A DNA stretch of 64,000 bases from Pycnopodia helianthoides (taxonomy: Eukaryota; Echinodermata; Asteroidea; Forcipulatida; Asteriidae): NCBI GenBank assembly GCA_032158295.1, contig CM063255.1, positions 620,001 to 684,000 on the forward strand, in the 5' to 3' direction. Shown piece after piece: positions 1 to 12,700 of this stretch. The notes beneath the pieces were generated by a model. That model saw only the letters and a list, made by a program, of their open reading frames with translations. It had not been told where the DNA came from and made no database searches. How positions within the stretch are numbered: position 1 is the first letter of the stretch; every line of letters starts with the position of its first letter. Made by a program: the position numbers and the translations under genes.

Positions 1-283
1 GTGACGTAAGCTTTCCATATCTGATTAGTAATTTGTTACGGCTTGCACCTTCGATCGTCTGCATGCAGTGTGTGCATAATGTTTGTACACCCTATAATGT
101 TGTTTTAAGTGTGAATTGACTGCGAATCTCCGCGTGAAATGTCCGCGAAGTGCGAACTTGACCATCAGTTATTGTGATTCTTCACCAACAGCCACTGCGG
201 GCGCTATTCATTCATGCTTTTCTACGCAACATACCTAAACATTTTATAGGGTCTTCAAATACTTTCCTCAACTCAGTCGGTTT
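1..283. other. Intron or intergenic sequence at the left edge
   Basis: No coding signal seen. A GTAAG string at 5-9 could be the 5' splice site of an exon truncated at the window edge, but only four bases of it would be visible, so this cannot be tested here. Confidence 0.3.
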
Positions 284-632
284 CTACGGAGCCCCTAACG
301 GGACAGGTAGAAAAAAAAATTAAAAAGGTTAAAAAAAATCCAATATTATTTCGTTCCCTCGAAATATTATTTCGTTACCTCGAAATATTATTTCGTTCCC
401 TCGAAATCATTTCGTTCCCTCGAAATGTTAATTCGAGGGAACGAAATAACATTTCGAGGGAACGAAATAATATTTCGTGGGAACGAAATAGTATTTCGAT
501 GTAACGAAATACTATTTCGAGGGAACGAAATAATTTTTCGAGGGAACGAAATAATTTTGTATTTTGTTTTACTTTTTCAATTTTTTTTACCTGTCCCCTT
601 AGGGGCTCTGTACCCTTTAGGGGCTCCGTACC
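284..632. repeat. Palindromic MITE with inverted TTTCGTTCCCTCGAAAT array
   Basis: The left end TACGGAGCCCCTAACGGGAC is mirrored at 595-632. Between them lie about four copies of CGTTCCCTCGAAAT-type units facing about six inverted copies (CGAGGGAACGAAAT), so nearly the whole segment can fold into one hairpin. It ends about 30 bp before the exon at 666. Confidence 0.75.
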
Positions 633-665
633 AATTGAGTTGTTTTAACATTTTTTTCTTGACAG

Positions 666-734
666 AGTGCTTTAGAAGTTGTCGCCAGTGTGGGGTTTTC
701 TGTCGGCCCACTTGTAGGCAGTGTCTTGTATAGT
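666..734 (+). CDS. SLC18B1-like gene 1, first visible exon (TM5, motif C)
   Basis: Acceptor CTTGACAG, donor GTAAGT, 23 codons, phase 0 to 0. It encodes ALEVVASVGFSVGPLVGS, the antiporter motif C helix of MFS proteins. Upstream exons are outside the window. Confidence 0.78.
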
Positions 735-3700
735 GTAAGTATAGTCAGATATTTCATTGACCCCTCAGTGAATCTCCGCGAGGGCTCCCGATGGCCTATC
801 AAACATCACAATGTGTGTCCGTGTCCAGATGGAGGCTACAGCTACGGCTACGGCTACGGCTGCGGCTGATGCTAAGAGTGTTGCTAAGTGCAACTCATGC
901 TTCACCACACACCATGATCCAGCCGTAACTTTGCCATAGCCACCAATTTGGACATGCCCTAGTGCTGGGAATTTGAGTAAGACGCATGCCAATATTTCAC
1001 TTTTCTATTTCTTGTACGTTGCGTGTTGAGTAGCTTTCAATGTTTGATGACGACTGACGAAGATTGCCATAAGCTGAATACTCAGTGTACAACTGTTATT
1101 ATTGATTCGGCCGAGGATCAAACCTCATGCCACAGTCATGCATGTTCCTTATCCACATGACGTCATTTAAGTAGGACGCCCTTGGCTAGAGATCAAAAGA
1201 TGGTTGTTCATTGGCCCATCCTGTTAGACGCGCGTACAAAGAGCAAGTTCGGGTAGCGAACTAGAGTGGACTAGACTTAGCCATAGTCGATCTAGATGTC
1301 ACTGGAACGCTGCGTGCGTATGCGTGGTTTGACAAGCTAGACCAACTGGATCAACCTATAGCCCCAGAGCACTGTTTCTCTAGTCAACTAACGAAGTTAC
1401 GTCACCTTGTCAAAAAGGCGGTTGGGTTCAGTTTTTTGTTCACTTTTGCAATCACACAATAAGCTGGTTGAACGACAATGGTAGCTTTTTGGCAATGAAC
1501 TATTATGTAAATTATTAAGATAATTATCATTGCACGATATTATGCAAGTAATTGTTTTATGGGCTAATACGTTTGTTCTGTTTGTTACGTCGACGATCGT
1601 CGCTTTGTTAATGTTTGGTTGCCATATATTTGACGATTCAATCGACTATACTCGTTATAGTGAACATTGACACGATTGATTTACATGGAATTGACACAGG
1701 GTTAGCACCCGAACTTGCTCAAAGATATACGTTTCATCGTTTTGCCTCTGGTATGGCGTCAATGTGTTAACAATGAAGTTAAAGGAAACAATCGACAAAA
1801 TGAACATGCTCCTATACCAAAGACTTAAAGTTGTTATACAGAATTGGTTGAGCTAACGAAATAGTTCCAGACTGTGTTAATTTGTTGTGTAATCAACCGT
1901 ATTGTATGAAATAGCAAACCTGTGATTTGGGCTTTGACCCGTTCTGCGAGTCAAAAAAAAACATGCCCAATTTTTAGCATGTAAACGCAATGTCCATAAT
2001 TCTGGTTGTATCAACTGACACACCAGCTGTTGCGGATTTTTTAAAAGGTTTTCAGACACAGTTTTCTCGAATATGATTTCGTTTGAGAGGAAAATATTTC
2101 ACAGAAAAAATGGTTTAGTGTGTGAACTTCGTAAATCAGTAAGCAGTCAGACTAAGTGTTTTTTTGTTATCCTTACCAATCATGTGTAATACCTTTCAGC
2201 TGGGAGGGATAGGTTGGGATAGGAAAGAGAAGCGAGAGGAGGGACAGGCTGAGGTTGAGCAAACAAACCACGGCCCAAGACAGAATGTTAACAAAAGAAG
2301 AACTTCAGCAATTTAACCGATAGCAGACAAATGAGCTGACGTATAAGCAGACTTTTCTCCGCTCAACTTCTTGAAGCTGTTATCATTGCAGGGGACCAGT
2401 GTCAGCATTGTAAACCACGTGGCTTGTCAGCTAGCTCAGCTAACAAGCAATGTATTGCTGTCCTTGTTGATCTCAGGGCCCCGTTGGAGACCACATTGTT
2501 TGTGAAAGGGTTACCCTGGTAAATGATTAGAAATAAATAAATAAATAACATAAATAAATTCAACGGCCGTGCGCAAGTCCCCCACCTGCATTATTCATCG
2601 GTTAATTATTTTATGATATTAAGTCTGTCTGTATAATTTTGTACTATTATTAACCGTTAACTGGGCAAAAGGTTAACATGTGTCCCAAAACGTGATTGAA
2701 CCTTTGTACTTTTAAACTTTCATTAAAATACTTCCAGCCTAATTAGTTCGTAAATCGTAGTCATCAAGTAATGATTATACAGGCTACATGTTTTAGCATA
2801 AATTTACAGCGAATGAATAATGCTGGTGGGGAGCGAGCACGCTGCTGAATGATTTTGTTGTTTACATCGGCAGCCCTACCCCCATCCTAAAGATACATAG
2901 TGAAACTTCAGGTCCTGAAACTGTTGAATCCGGAGAGTTCGTATAGTTGGGGGTGCAGGTGGGGCTGGGGGGGGGAGGTTCCGGTGTAATACAACAGAAA
3001 CAATGCGGTCGGCTCATCCTCAGTATAATGTTGGAATACATATTAGGCTGTACATCTAACAGACTTCCTCTGATAAATACCTATCGATATGCTCATGTGT
3101 GTGGCTAAGAACAGATAAATTTTTAAAAAGGAAACTTCACAGCCAGTTTTTCCTTTAAAAGCAATTTAAACGAAAATCAGGGTCGGCATTTCAAATGCTA
3201 ACCTTAAAAGCCCGGGCCGTATTTGGGTCGGGCTACATTTAGGTGCAAGTTTGAGCTACCTTTAGATCGGGGCTAAATTAAAGTACAAGTTCGGGGCTGA
3301 ATTTAGTTTGGGAAACATTTAGGTACAAGTTTGGGGCTACATCTAGGTTGTTTGGGGGCTACATTTACGTCGGCTACATTTATAGGACCTCGGTCTGCAT
3401 CTAGGGGCCGCACAGACCTAGCATTCTAAAGCCTAATAATTGAAATGCATTTTGTTTACTTGTTTAGGCTTCTTTCTAAAGTGTTTTATTGTTGGATATT
3501 ATTATTCTCATATTTGTTTATTTTTTTTTTATAGATTGGCGGATTTAAAGCTCCTTTTATTGTTCTTGGAGGTGTAGATTTATTCATCTTGTGTGTTAAT
3601 TTCATTACGATGCCCGAATATGGTAAGAAAAATTAGATTGTTTACCCTGATTCGTACCAAATCTCTTAATGAGTATATTAATGATCCAAATTGAGGTAAA

Positions 3701-6700
3701 ATACTACTCTGATTGGTACCAAGTCTCATCATGGGGATATCAATGATCCAGATTGAATTTAAATAATACACTGAGTGGTACGTATAGATGGATTGCAATA
3801 CGCGTCATTGACCGCCATCTTTGATGAATTGTGCACGCGTGAAGAGCTATCATTGGCTGAGAGTCGTGCGTAGCGCGTACACGCGTGCACTTTTCCATCG
3901 TTTTACATCAAAGATGGCGGTCAATGACGCGTATTGCAATCCATCTATTCTCCTAATGAGAATAACAATACTCATTTTCATCCAAAGTCAGGAAATACAT
4001 ACACGGAAATGGCATCTCTTTCCAAACAAGATCCCAGTCAAGGTTTCCAAAGAAGCCATAATTGAACCAGAATATTATTCCCTCTAACCTAGGTTTGGTT
4101 ATATTGTTGGAACGAAAAGTCATACAAGATTAGGCCCTGGGGGATTATGTATTATTAACATTCTTCCACTGTCTTCCTACAGGGGCTAAAACTAATAAGA
4201 TGGGTCCGTTGCTACAAGTCTTGAGCATTCCAGCCATATGGCTCGCATCATTCGCTATATGGACTGGATCTACCCTCATGAAATTCCTTGACCCCACCCT
4301 ATCTCTGCATCTCGAAAAGGTATATGCAGGTACATAGAGTAACTATAATAAGAATAAGATGACCCTCAACTTCGATGAAATGAAGCTGGTTTATTTCTGT
4401 GTCAAGACTAATTTACTAATTGTAAACAGTTGTAAAAAGAAGGGAAAATGAACACTGTTTTATTAAATAAAATATGGAAACGTAACTGTGGTTAAACCCT
4501 GATTACAATCAACGTTATCCGTCAATGGTGTGCGCAGTACTATAATAATGAATCCAGCTGGAACTTTGATCAAATTAGCACAAAACAATTGTCTTTCTAC
4601 TAAATCTTCCCAAAACAAAAATCTTCAAAATAAAACTCCCTTTAAGACTTTGAAGTCTTCAAAAACGGGCATCAAAACAAAATCCACAGAAGTTGAAATC
4701 AAACAGTAGTACTACCGCTACCACTACTTATCGGTCTGTATAGCTTCTTGAAGTTTAAATCTCCCACAAATCTTTTTCAGTTTCTCATATGTTAAACTCT
4801 TTGGGCCGTTCTCGATATTATTAATTACTGGCCTGTATTGGTTGAGGTTTAGAAGCAGAAGCAGAAAAGTTCATCAGCCTCCAAAATTGATTGGCCGATC
4901 TGATTGTCTGATCACATCACAGCCTCTGTTGGCCACGCCCACTCTAAGTCAACTTAGGCTCCTGCACTATAGTGTATTTTAAATTATACAAAATGGACGT
5001 CTTTCGCCAAACGCATTAATTATTCTATAATACTAGCAGTGTGACGTCAGACGTTTAGGCTACGCTAACTCAGCGAGAAATGTGGGCTCTATCGGGTGTC
5101 TTCTATTACTACTGAAAGCAGCATATTATACATTAGACAGGTTTGTTGTAAGCTCATAGCAGTTGATCTGAATTTGAGTCTACACAAATCAATGTTGTAC
5201 CTTACTTTTAACATAGAAGTTTTATTTAGGTTGTGTTTTAAAACCCTCGGGAAGCAACGTGGTAAAAAAATTCTCCACATATTGCAAATATGGTCATAAT
5301 TTTTTTTTTCAATGGGCCAAAAAAAAACACGATTTTTTGTATTCGACATCCCTTGTATACACCACAAGCCTGTAGACTCCCATTGGCCAGGCTACAACCA
5401 CTGCCGAGTAAGAATTATTTAATGACAGCAGTCCCAAGGGACAGCTATGCCCTTGGGAATTGTAACTTGATATCTTAGTGAGCCAACTCCTTGTGCCATT
5501 ATCTCGTTGTGTCAACCCTGTGCCGCCCAGAGCTAAAACAGGTCGTAAATAACACACACTGCTGGCCCAGACAAAAGCCCTGTGGAGATTAAAATTGCTT
5601 TGGGCTTGCAGGAGGGGGTCATTGACCTAAAAAACTGGGTGGTGAAAAAAATCTCTACCTGGATCCACCGCGTTTTACAGAAGGGCCCGCTGCTCCGAGG
5701 GTTAAGAGGGTTGTATTTTTGATTAATTTGACAGCTTCATTTTACTGTTGTTGAGAGAGGATTGATGTTTTTGCTTCTTGCGTTCTGCTATGGTTCTACT
5801 TCCATTCTGTCGGGTCGGTTGGCAGACAAAAAGGTAAGTTTGAGATTATTGTAACGTTAACTTCTAAAACGTCGTCTCTTGTCCATTAGTAAGCAAAATC
5901 ATAACTTAAATAGCAGAAAAAAAGACAGGCAATTGTTTTCAAAACAGTCGAATACGGGTATCAAAATAGCTGTGTCACGCTTGCTCTATCATTGGTCTCT
6001 ACAAATGGGTCTCATAGTTCAAAAACTTTAGCCATTAAATAATAAAATTACCAGCGCTTTGAGACTCCCGGCCCATAGCTAAAGCGATTTATAAACATTA
6101 GTTGTTATTATGAAGCCACTTGGAAGCGTAACCCAGAAGATAGGATGGATTTTATTTAGGAGTGGCTATTACTGTCTAGCCCTTGGATAAGAGATTTGTT
6201 GTACAATCCTTTGGGTATTTCTAGAGTGATGGTAATTGATTGAGCAATTTTATTTTTAAAATATCAACCCAGGGTACTTTGACATTTTTCATGGCTAGGT
6301 TTCAATAAGAAACTTTGAAATTTTGAGAGTTTTTTTTACCAAATGTTTGGCGGAGTATACAACATTATAAAATTACCCTACTATCTAAAACAATGTGGTG
6401 ACAACGTGAATAGTTGTTTGACACTGCGCAATTGTTTTTCTATATCAAAGAGAGGTCAGCCTCGGTTTGGGTACAATGATTGTGAAAGGAAGACAAACAA
6501 ACTAATAGTTCAATAATAATACTTTGGGGTTTTGTTTTGTTTTATTTAGTTTCTGTTTTAGTTTTTAGTTTTTGTGGGTCTTTTTAATGTCAAATTTGTC
6601 CACACATCTTTTGAAAATACATGTTTTTATAAATTGGTCATTACCATTTTTTGTTTCTTTTACTTTGTAAGACAGCCTCTTTGCAGGTTCATTGTTCCAG

Positions 6701-9700
6701 TTTAAAACATTATAATAATTGAGAATGTTTGATTTGTTTGTTCTAGAAAACAACACGAAAAATGTTAGCGATTGGGATGGCAGGTGGTGCAGTATGCTTC
6801 CTACTCATTGGACCTTCACCATTTCTTAACTTTTCCCCGTAAGTTAATATTATTGACAAAGCTGCTAGGGCTGAGTTGCGAAATAGCGGTATCAGTTTTT
6901 TGGGTGGTCACATGGTTGCTCGAAACCATTTTTGGTCCAAATGCAGCACAACCCAATGTTCAGTCTGGTCTGGTACCTTATGTGCATGCGGGTTTGTTTG
7001 GGGTTTTTTTATTTTGAATTTTTGTGACCGAAAAATTACTTCTAATCACAAGTTGTCGCAACTCTCTTCATAAACGGCTCTGCCTTCCCTACCCTAGACA
7101 CGCCCTCTCTTGATGACCCTAAGCACACCCTCCCACATGATATAAAATGCCATGTTCGAAACCACGGTTTGAGCTTGGGATTGGGCTTTGGCTTGGGCTA
7201 GGGCTTAAGCTCCGTCAGTTGCTAAAGAAGACGTGCGCTTTCATTTATTATACGGGGCATCCAGCCGTGGTTTCGCAAGGGCCTATCAATGCTGTAGTGT
7301 TTTGATTTGCAACTGGTAAATTCCTAGTATAGAATGCAGGTATGACGGCTGAAGTTTTCATACTAATCGGGACGACAGTCACTGTTCATCGCCGTTTTTC
7401 AGAACTACCATAACCGTAAAGAGAATTAAAAATCTAGGCCTGTTGATCCCTTGCACAATGCGGAACGCACCTCCGCACAATGCACGTCTACCATTTTCCC
7501 TTGGGAGACCCTTGTGAACTATGTAAAATGCACATCGCGCGTGCGCACTCTCCCTACTGGTTGGCAAAATGAGTGAACATCGGCCTCTTTGTATGGGACT
7601 GATGGTGGCGTGATGTACACGCGTTTGTGCGACTGCCCAGTGCACAACTCTACCGTTTGTGCGACTGCCCAGTGCACAACTCTACGGCGTTTGCCTACCA
7701 AGTGTGTCTATACGCATGCGTGAATGTAATTAGCATATTTCATGGGAAAAGTCCATTCCTTTGTGTACATTTTGACTCCCAAAATGGCGGACAGAAAAGG
7801 TGCATAAGTGCGCTGCGCGTTGTGCAAGGGATCAATCGTTTCTCCAATCCTGTACATGAACAGTAGACTAGTGGGGTTTCTAAAAAAGGGCCTTGTATAA
7901 GGTTCAAGGAGCATTTTTTTGTAAAAGTGGGGAACCAGGTGTTTTAGCATAATTTGGGTATGCTGATTCTGAAAAAAACCGGTTCCCAAGCGAAATTTTG
8001 AATTTTTGACCATCTAATTTGCATAAACAAAATGGCCGTAAAATTGCCAATTTTGAGCCTTTTTTACCATTTTCTGCAATATCTCTGTAACCCAGCGAGC
8101 AAAAATGAAAAATGATATGTCTGTACCCATGTATTAAAGGTCAGAGAATAGGATTAAGACATTTTTGAAGTAATTAGTGGTAAATGATACTCATCAATAT
8201 GCAAATTAGTAGCCGCCATTACAGAAAAATCGTTTTCTCCACTATCTATGTAACAAGGCAAGCAAACATGACAAATGAAGTGTCTTTACCTATATTTTGA
8301 AGGTCAGAGAATATAATGAATATAATTCTGAAGTAATTAGTGGTACACAATACTCATAAGTATGTTAATTAGTGATTGCAATTACATAAAAAACATTTTT
8401 TTTCTCCAATATTTCTGTAAATAGGCAAGCAAACATGACAAATGAAACGTGTGAAATGAAAACTATGTTTTGAAGGTCAAAGGAAAGGATCAAGACAATT
8501 CTGTAGTATTTTAGTGTTAAACATACACATAAATATGCAAATTAGTGGCCGCCATTTAAAAAAAATGTTCTCCTATATCTCTGTAACTAGGCAAACAAAC
8601 ATTACAAATGAAGTGTCTTTACCTATGTTTTGAGGGTCAAGCAATGTGATCAGTGATAAGACATGCTTTTTTTCAAATGAGCTTGTTATAGCTACCAATA
8701 CCTAATTATGCAAATGAGCTAGTTATAGCTACCAATCAGTTCATGTATCAGTGCTAAATTGATAGGTTCCAAACTTTACCCCCAAATACTACTTGATGCT
8801 ATTACAGGCATGACAGGGCAACTGGTCTCAATTACAAATCCTTTATGCTTAGTCGGGTATAGATTAAACTGTTTGTTTAACTATAATCGTGTTCATACAA
8901 GGAGTTTGATCATCAATCAATCTGTCAATGACATGTACATATTGCTGTGCATTGTAACCTAGATTTGCAGCATATCGTCACCGTTTTCACGAAGAGACAA
9001 TTTTGGCCATTCAACAAACATTCTTGTTTGGAGAAAACCCTGTTCGAAGTTAAACTATTTTTGAAATCACTGTTTCGGACACTGTTTGTCATTGAAACGT
9101 TTAATTTTCCAAGCATGAAAGTGGAGATCTTAAATCGTGCAAATCTTTTGCTATTTTAATTATAGTTGGTTTTATTAATGAGTAATTAACTGTTTAACAC
9201 AACTGTCTGTTCGTGAAACTGCAAAACGAGGTGAGTGTGCAGCGCGTCGTGTGCGCGTTGTGTACAAACCAATGCGTAAACGATGATTGTCTGTTCGTGG
9301 AAACGAATTTATCTAGGTCATACATTATTGTCCCTTCGTGAAAACGTAAAACGCAGAGTATTCGTTTTTGGCACCGTGCCAGCGCTATGTACTTCAATGT
9401 AACAAATGACAAATCTAAAATTGTCTGTTCGTGAAAACGAAAACCTTATAGTTTGGTCAAAATGTCCTTGTGCTAATAAGTGTAATTCAAATAGTATATC
9501 GTTTTATCTCTTGAAACTTGGGGAAAATGTTGATGTCAATAGTAACATTTAAAATATGTAAAAACATCGGTTTGCCAAAATGTACACTTTTTGTCATAAT
9601 TGACTCTTCGTGAAAACGGTGACGATATGCAACGTCGCATCCTGCATTGCTTCTGGCATGCAAACGCAATCATTTTCAGGTAACTTCCAGGAAGTGGACC

Positions 9701-12700
9701 CAATGACATCAGTATGGGCTATTATAGTCCTGAATCACCATGTGTTCCCATCCCATGTCAATGGGCTCAGGTATGGCACATTGAGGATTTCTCAAAATCA
9801 TTGCTTGATGGCGTACATGCATCAAATTGGAGCAGAGAGCACACTTGTTGGGACATTGATTATAGTTTCCCAGTCTTAGAGAACAACAGTGTACGCACAT
9901 CATATATTCTGCACACAATGTCTCTGAAGATTGATGTCTCCTCTTTGAGTTCGCGGATTCCTAAGCTTTTGAGCAGTAGAATGTGAGAGGTCGTCTTCAG
10001 TCGACGCCATCTCGGGAGCCTCCTAACGGTTGCTTTTGGCTCACCCTGGCCTAGCAACATCAGCGTCCTCAGCTCAGCAGTTTCTTGTTGCCATGCGCCC
10101 TTCTTCTGCTAGTGATTCTCCTACTGCCCCTTCTCGACGGGTTCCCACAGCACTAATGGGCATGCAGAGACTACATGTAGCTCCAAATGACACAAACAGT
10201 GGTCAGCCGACCTTATCCTTCGTTTCCTGACCTTTGCAGATACTCTGAGCAGGGTGCCATAGAGCTGGACACGCGGTCGTTGAGTGCCATCCTTAGCATT
10301 CGGGTGTAGACGCCGTCTATAGTTCTCTCTCGGGCGTGGCTGTCATAGTCCACCTCTTGGCTCCATGAAGAAGTACAGACTTAACTGTAGCCACAAACAG
10401 ACACCTCTTGGTGTCGTTGGTCAGACCAGATCTCCACACACACTCGCTCATGCCATGAAGGGCCTTCCGTGGCAGAGCTTTCCTCACTCTCATCTAGCTC
10501 TAAGTCGATCCTATGTGGGCACAAATGTATTTGAACTCCTCAACAACCTCTTGGGAAGCGATAAAACTGTCTTCCGAGTTGAACGCCATCATATTGGTCT
10601 CCTTTGAGTTTAACTGAAGCCATACTCTGCTAAATTGGAGCTCAACAGCTGCCAGCAGTGGTAATCACTGACCTGGACTTGGTTGATGACAATTGTCTCC
10701 TCTCCAACACGATGGAACAAGCACAAGAAGTGCTGATGGTGCATGCTCTTTGAAGACTGCGGACCTTTTGGTGGCATCCTTGACTGTCTCTTCTCAAGAT
10801 GGCATACTTTATTTTCTCTTCTCAAGAAGACGAGTCATTATGTTAAAAAGCTTCAGGATAGACTATGTCTTTAGTTAAGTTATCTGCCAGATTGAACTTG
10901 GTTTAGCAAGTGATATAGGAACTGGCAGAATGTGCCTCTTCCAAAAAACAGAAACAATTTATGTGGCTTCCTGTCCTGATAACAAAATTGATCTTGCACA
11001 TTTCCTGTCTGAGAAACTGTGTTTTCAGGCACCTGATGATCAGAACATTCTTGTTGCCGGGGGATTCAGAGAAGAACCTGAAGTTAGATTGTCAAAGTCA
11101 ACCACCGATTTGACTAAACTGAGAGCCAAACATAATGAAGCTGACACTAGGTTGGTGTTACATGCTGTGCACAGCCAGTCTAATACAGTTGTTTTGTCAT
11201 CAATGGATACTGGTTCTTGTGCTTTTGGTTTCCAACTTCTCACATGCACAATGTGAACACCTTTGGATGTTGCCTGGTCCCGCCATGAAACGCCAATATA
11301 TGCGGCTTTCCATAACCTACCAGAACCTATACCACAAGTATTAAACAGGAACAAATCTTTTACCATTTCATGCATTAAATGGGTGTGTCACCACGTCCTA
11401 CTTAGCAAATCAGGCATGCAATGTTCTCTAAAACTGGAAAACCAGAAACAATGTCCCCAATGAGTGAAGCTCTCCGCTTCAATTTGATTCATGTACGCTA
11501 TCATTATCAAGCAATGATTTGGAGAAATGCCCACTGTGCCATACCTGAGCCAGTTAATTTGGGATGGTAACACATGGTGATTCAGAACTACAGCCCATGA
11601 TGATGTCATTGGGTCCAATTCTTAAAAGTTACCTGGATATGATTTCGTTTGCATGCCAGAAGCAATGCAGGATGCGACGTTGCAAATGCTGCAAATTTAG
11701 GTTACAATGCACAGCAATGTGTACATGTCAGTAAAAGTTTGATGCTCAAACTCCTTGTATGAATACGATTATAGTTAAAACAGTTTATTTTATACCCGAC
11801 TGAACATAAGGGATTTGTAATTGAGACCAGTTGCCTCATCATGCCTGTATTATCGTCAAGTAGTATTTTGGGGGTAAAGTTAGGAACCTAATATTTTAGC
11901 ATTGAAACATAAATAGTTATGCAATTCATTGGTAGCTATACTAACCCATTTGCATAATTAAGCATTGGTAGCTATACTAGCTCATTTGCATATTTAGGCA
12001 GCTGGCTCACCACTGATCACATTGCTTGACCCTCAAAACATAGGAAAAGACACTTCAATCGTAATGTTTGTTTGACTAGTTACAGAGATATATGAGAAAA
12101 ATGATATTTTGGTAATGTCGGCCACTAATTTGCATGTTTATGAGTATTGTTCCACTAATTACTTCAGAAATGTCTTAATTCTTTTCTTTGACCTTCAAAA
12201 CATAGGCAAACACGTTTCAATTGTAATTTTTGCTTGCCTAGTTACAGAGATAGGAGAAAATGTTTTTTTCTGTAATGGCGGCCACTAATTTGCATATTTA
12301 TGAATATTTTTTACTACTAATTATTTCAGAAATGTCTTAATCCTACTCTCTGACCTTCAAAACAAAGGTACAGACACATCATTAATCCTTTTGCCCGCTG
12401 GGTTACAGAGATAATGCAGAAAATGGTTTAAGAAAGGTCAAAAACTGGCGGTTTAGCTGCCATTTTGATTATGCAAATTAGATGGTCAAGAACTCAAAAT
12501 TTCGCTTGGGAACCGGTTTTATCTGATTCAGCATAACAAAATTATGTAAAAAAGTCTGGTCCCCCACTTTTACTACAAAATGCCCCTAACAGTCACAATT
12601 TTCAGAAATCCCACTAGTCTACAGGGTTTGTTTGTACTATTGCATGTATTTATTTCTCTGATGAAAATAACCAATAGTCGGAAGTATGTAGCCGTCCTCG

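Larger units (their letters stand above)
7863..12622. mobile_element. Large DNA transposon with long terminal inverted repeats
   Basis: Both ends read GTAGACTAGTGGG inward. The arms stay alignable in reverse complement for about 1.2 kb: left 7863-8973 plus 9627-about 9905, right about 11405-12622. Shared landmarks are AAAAGTGGGG, GGTTCCCAAGCGAAATTTTG and the CAGCAT/GCAACGTCGCATCCTGC segment. The left arm is split by a nested 653-bp hairpin element (8974-9626). The interior (about 9905-11400) holds a decayed gene. No target-site duplication could be fixed with confidence. It lies wholly in the intron between the TM9 and TM10 exons of the SLC18B1-like gene. Confidence 0.85.

Noticed and set aside
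10365..10607. 80-codon ORF inside the transposon as a gene
   Set aside because: Short, no recognised domain, and neighbouring frames carry unrelated fragments; treated as part of the decayed transposon interior.
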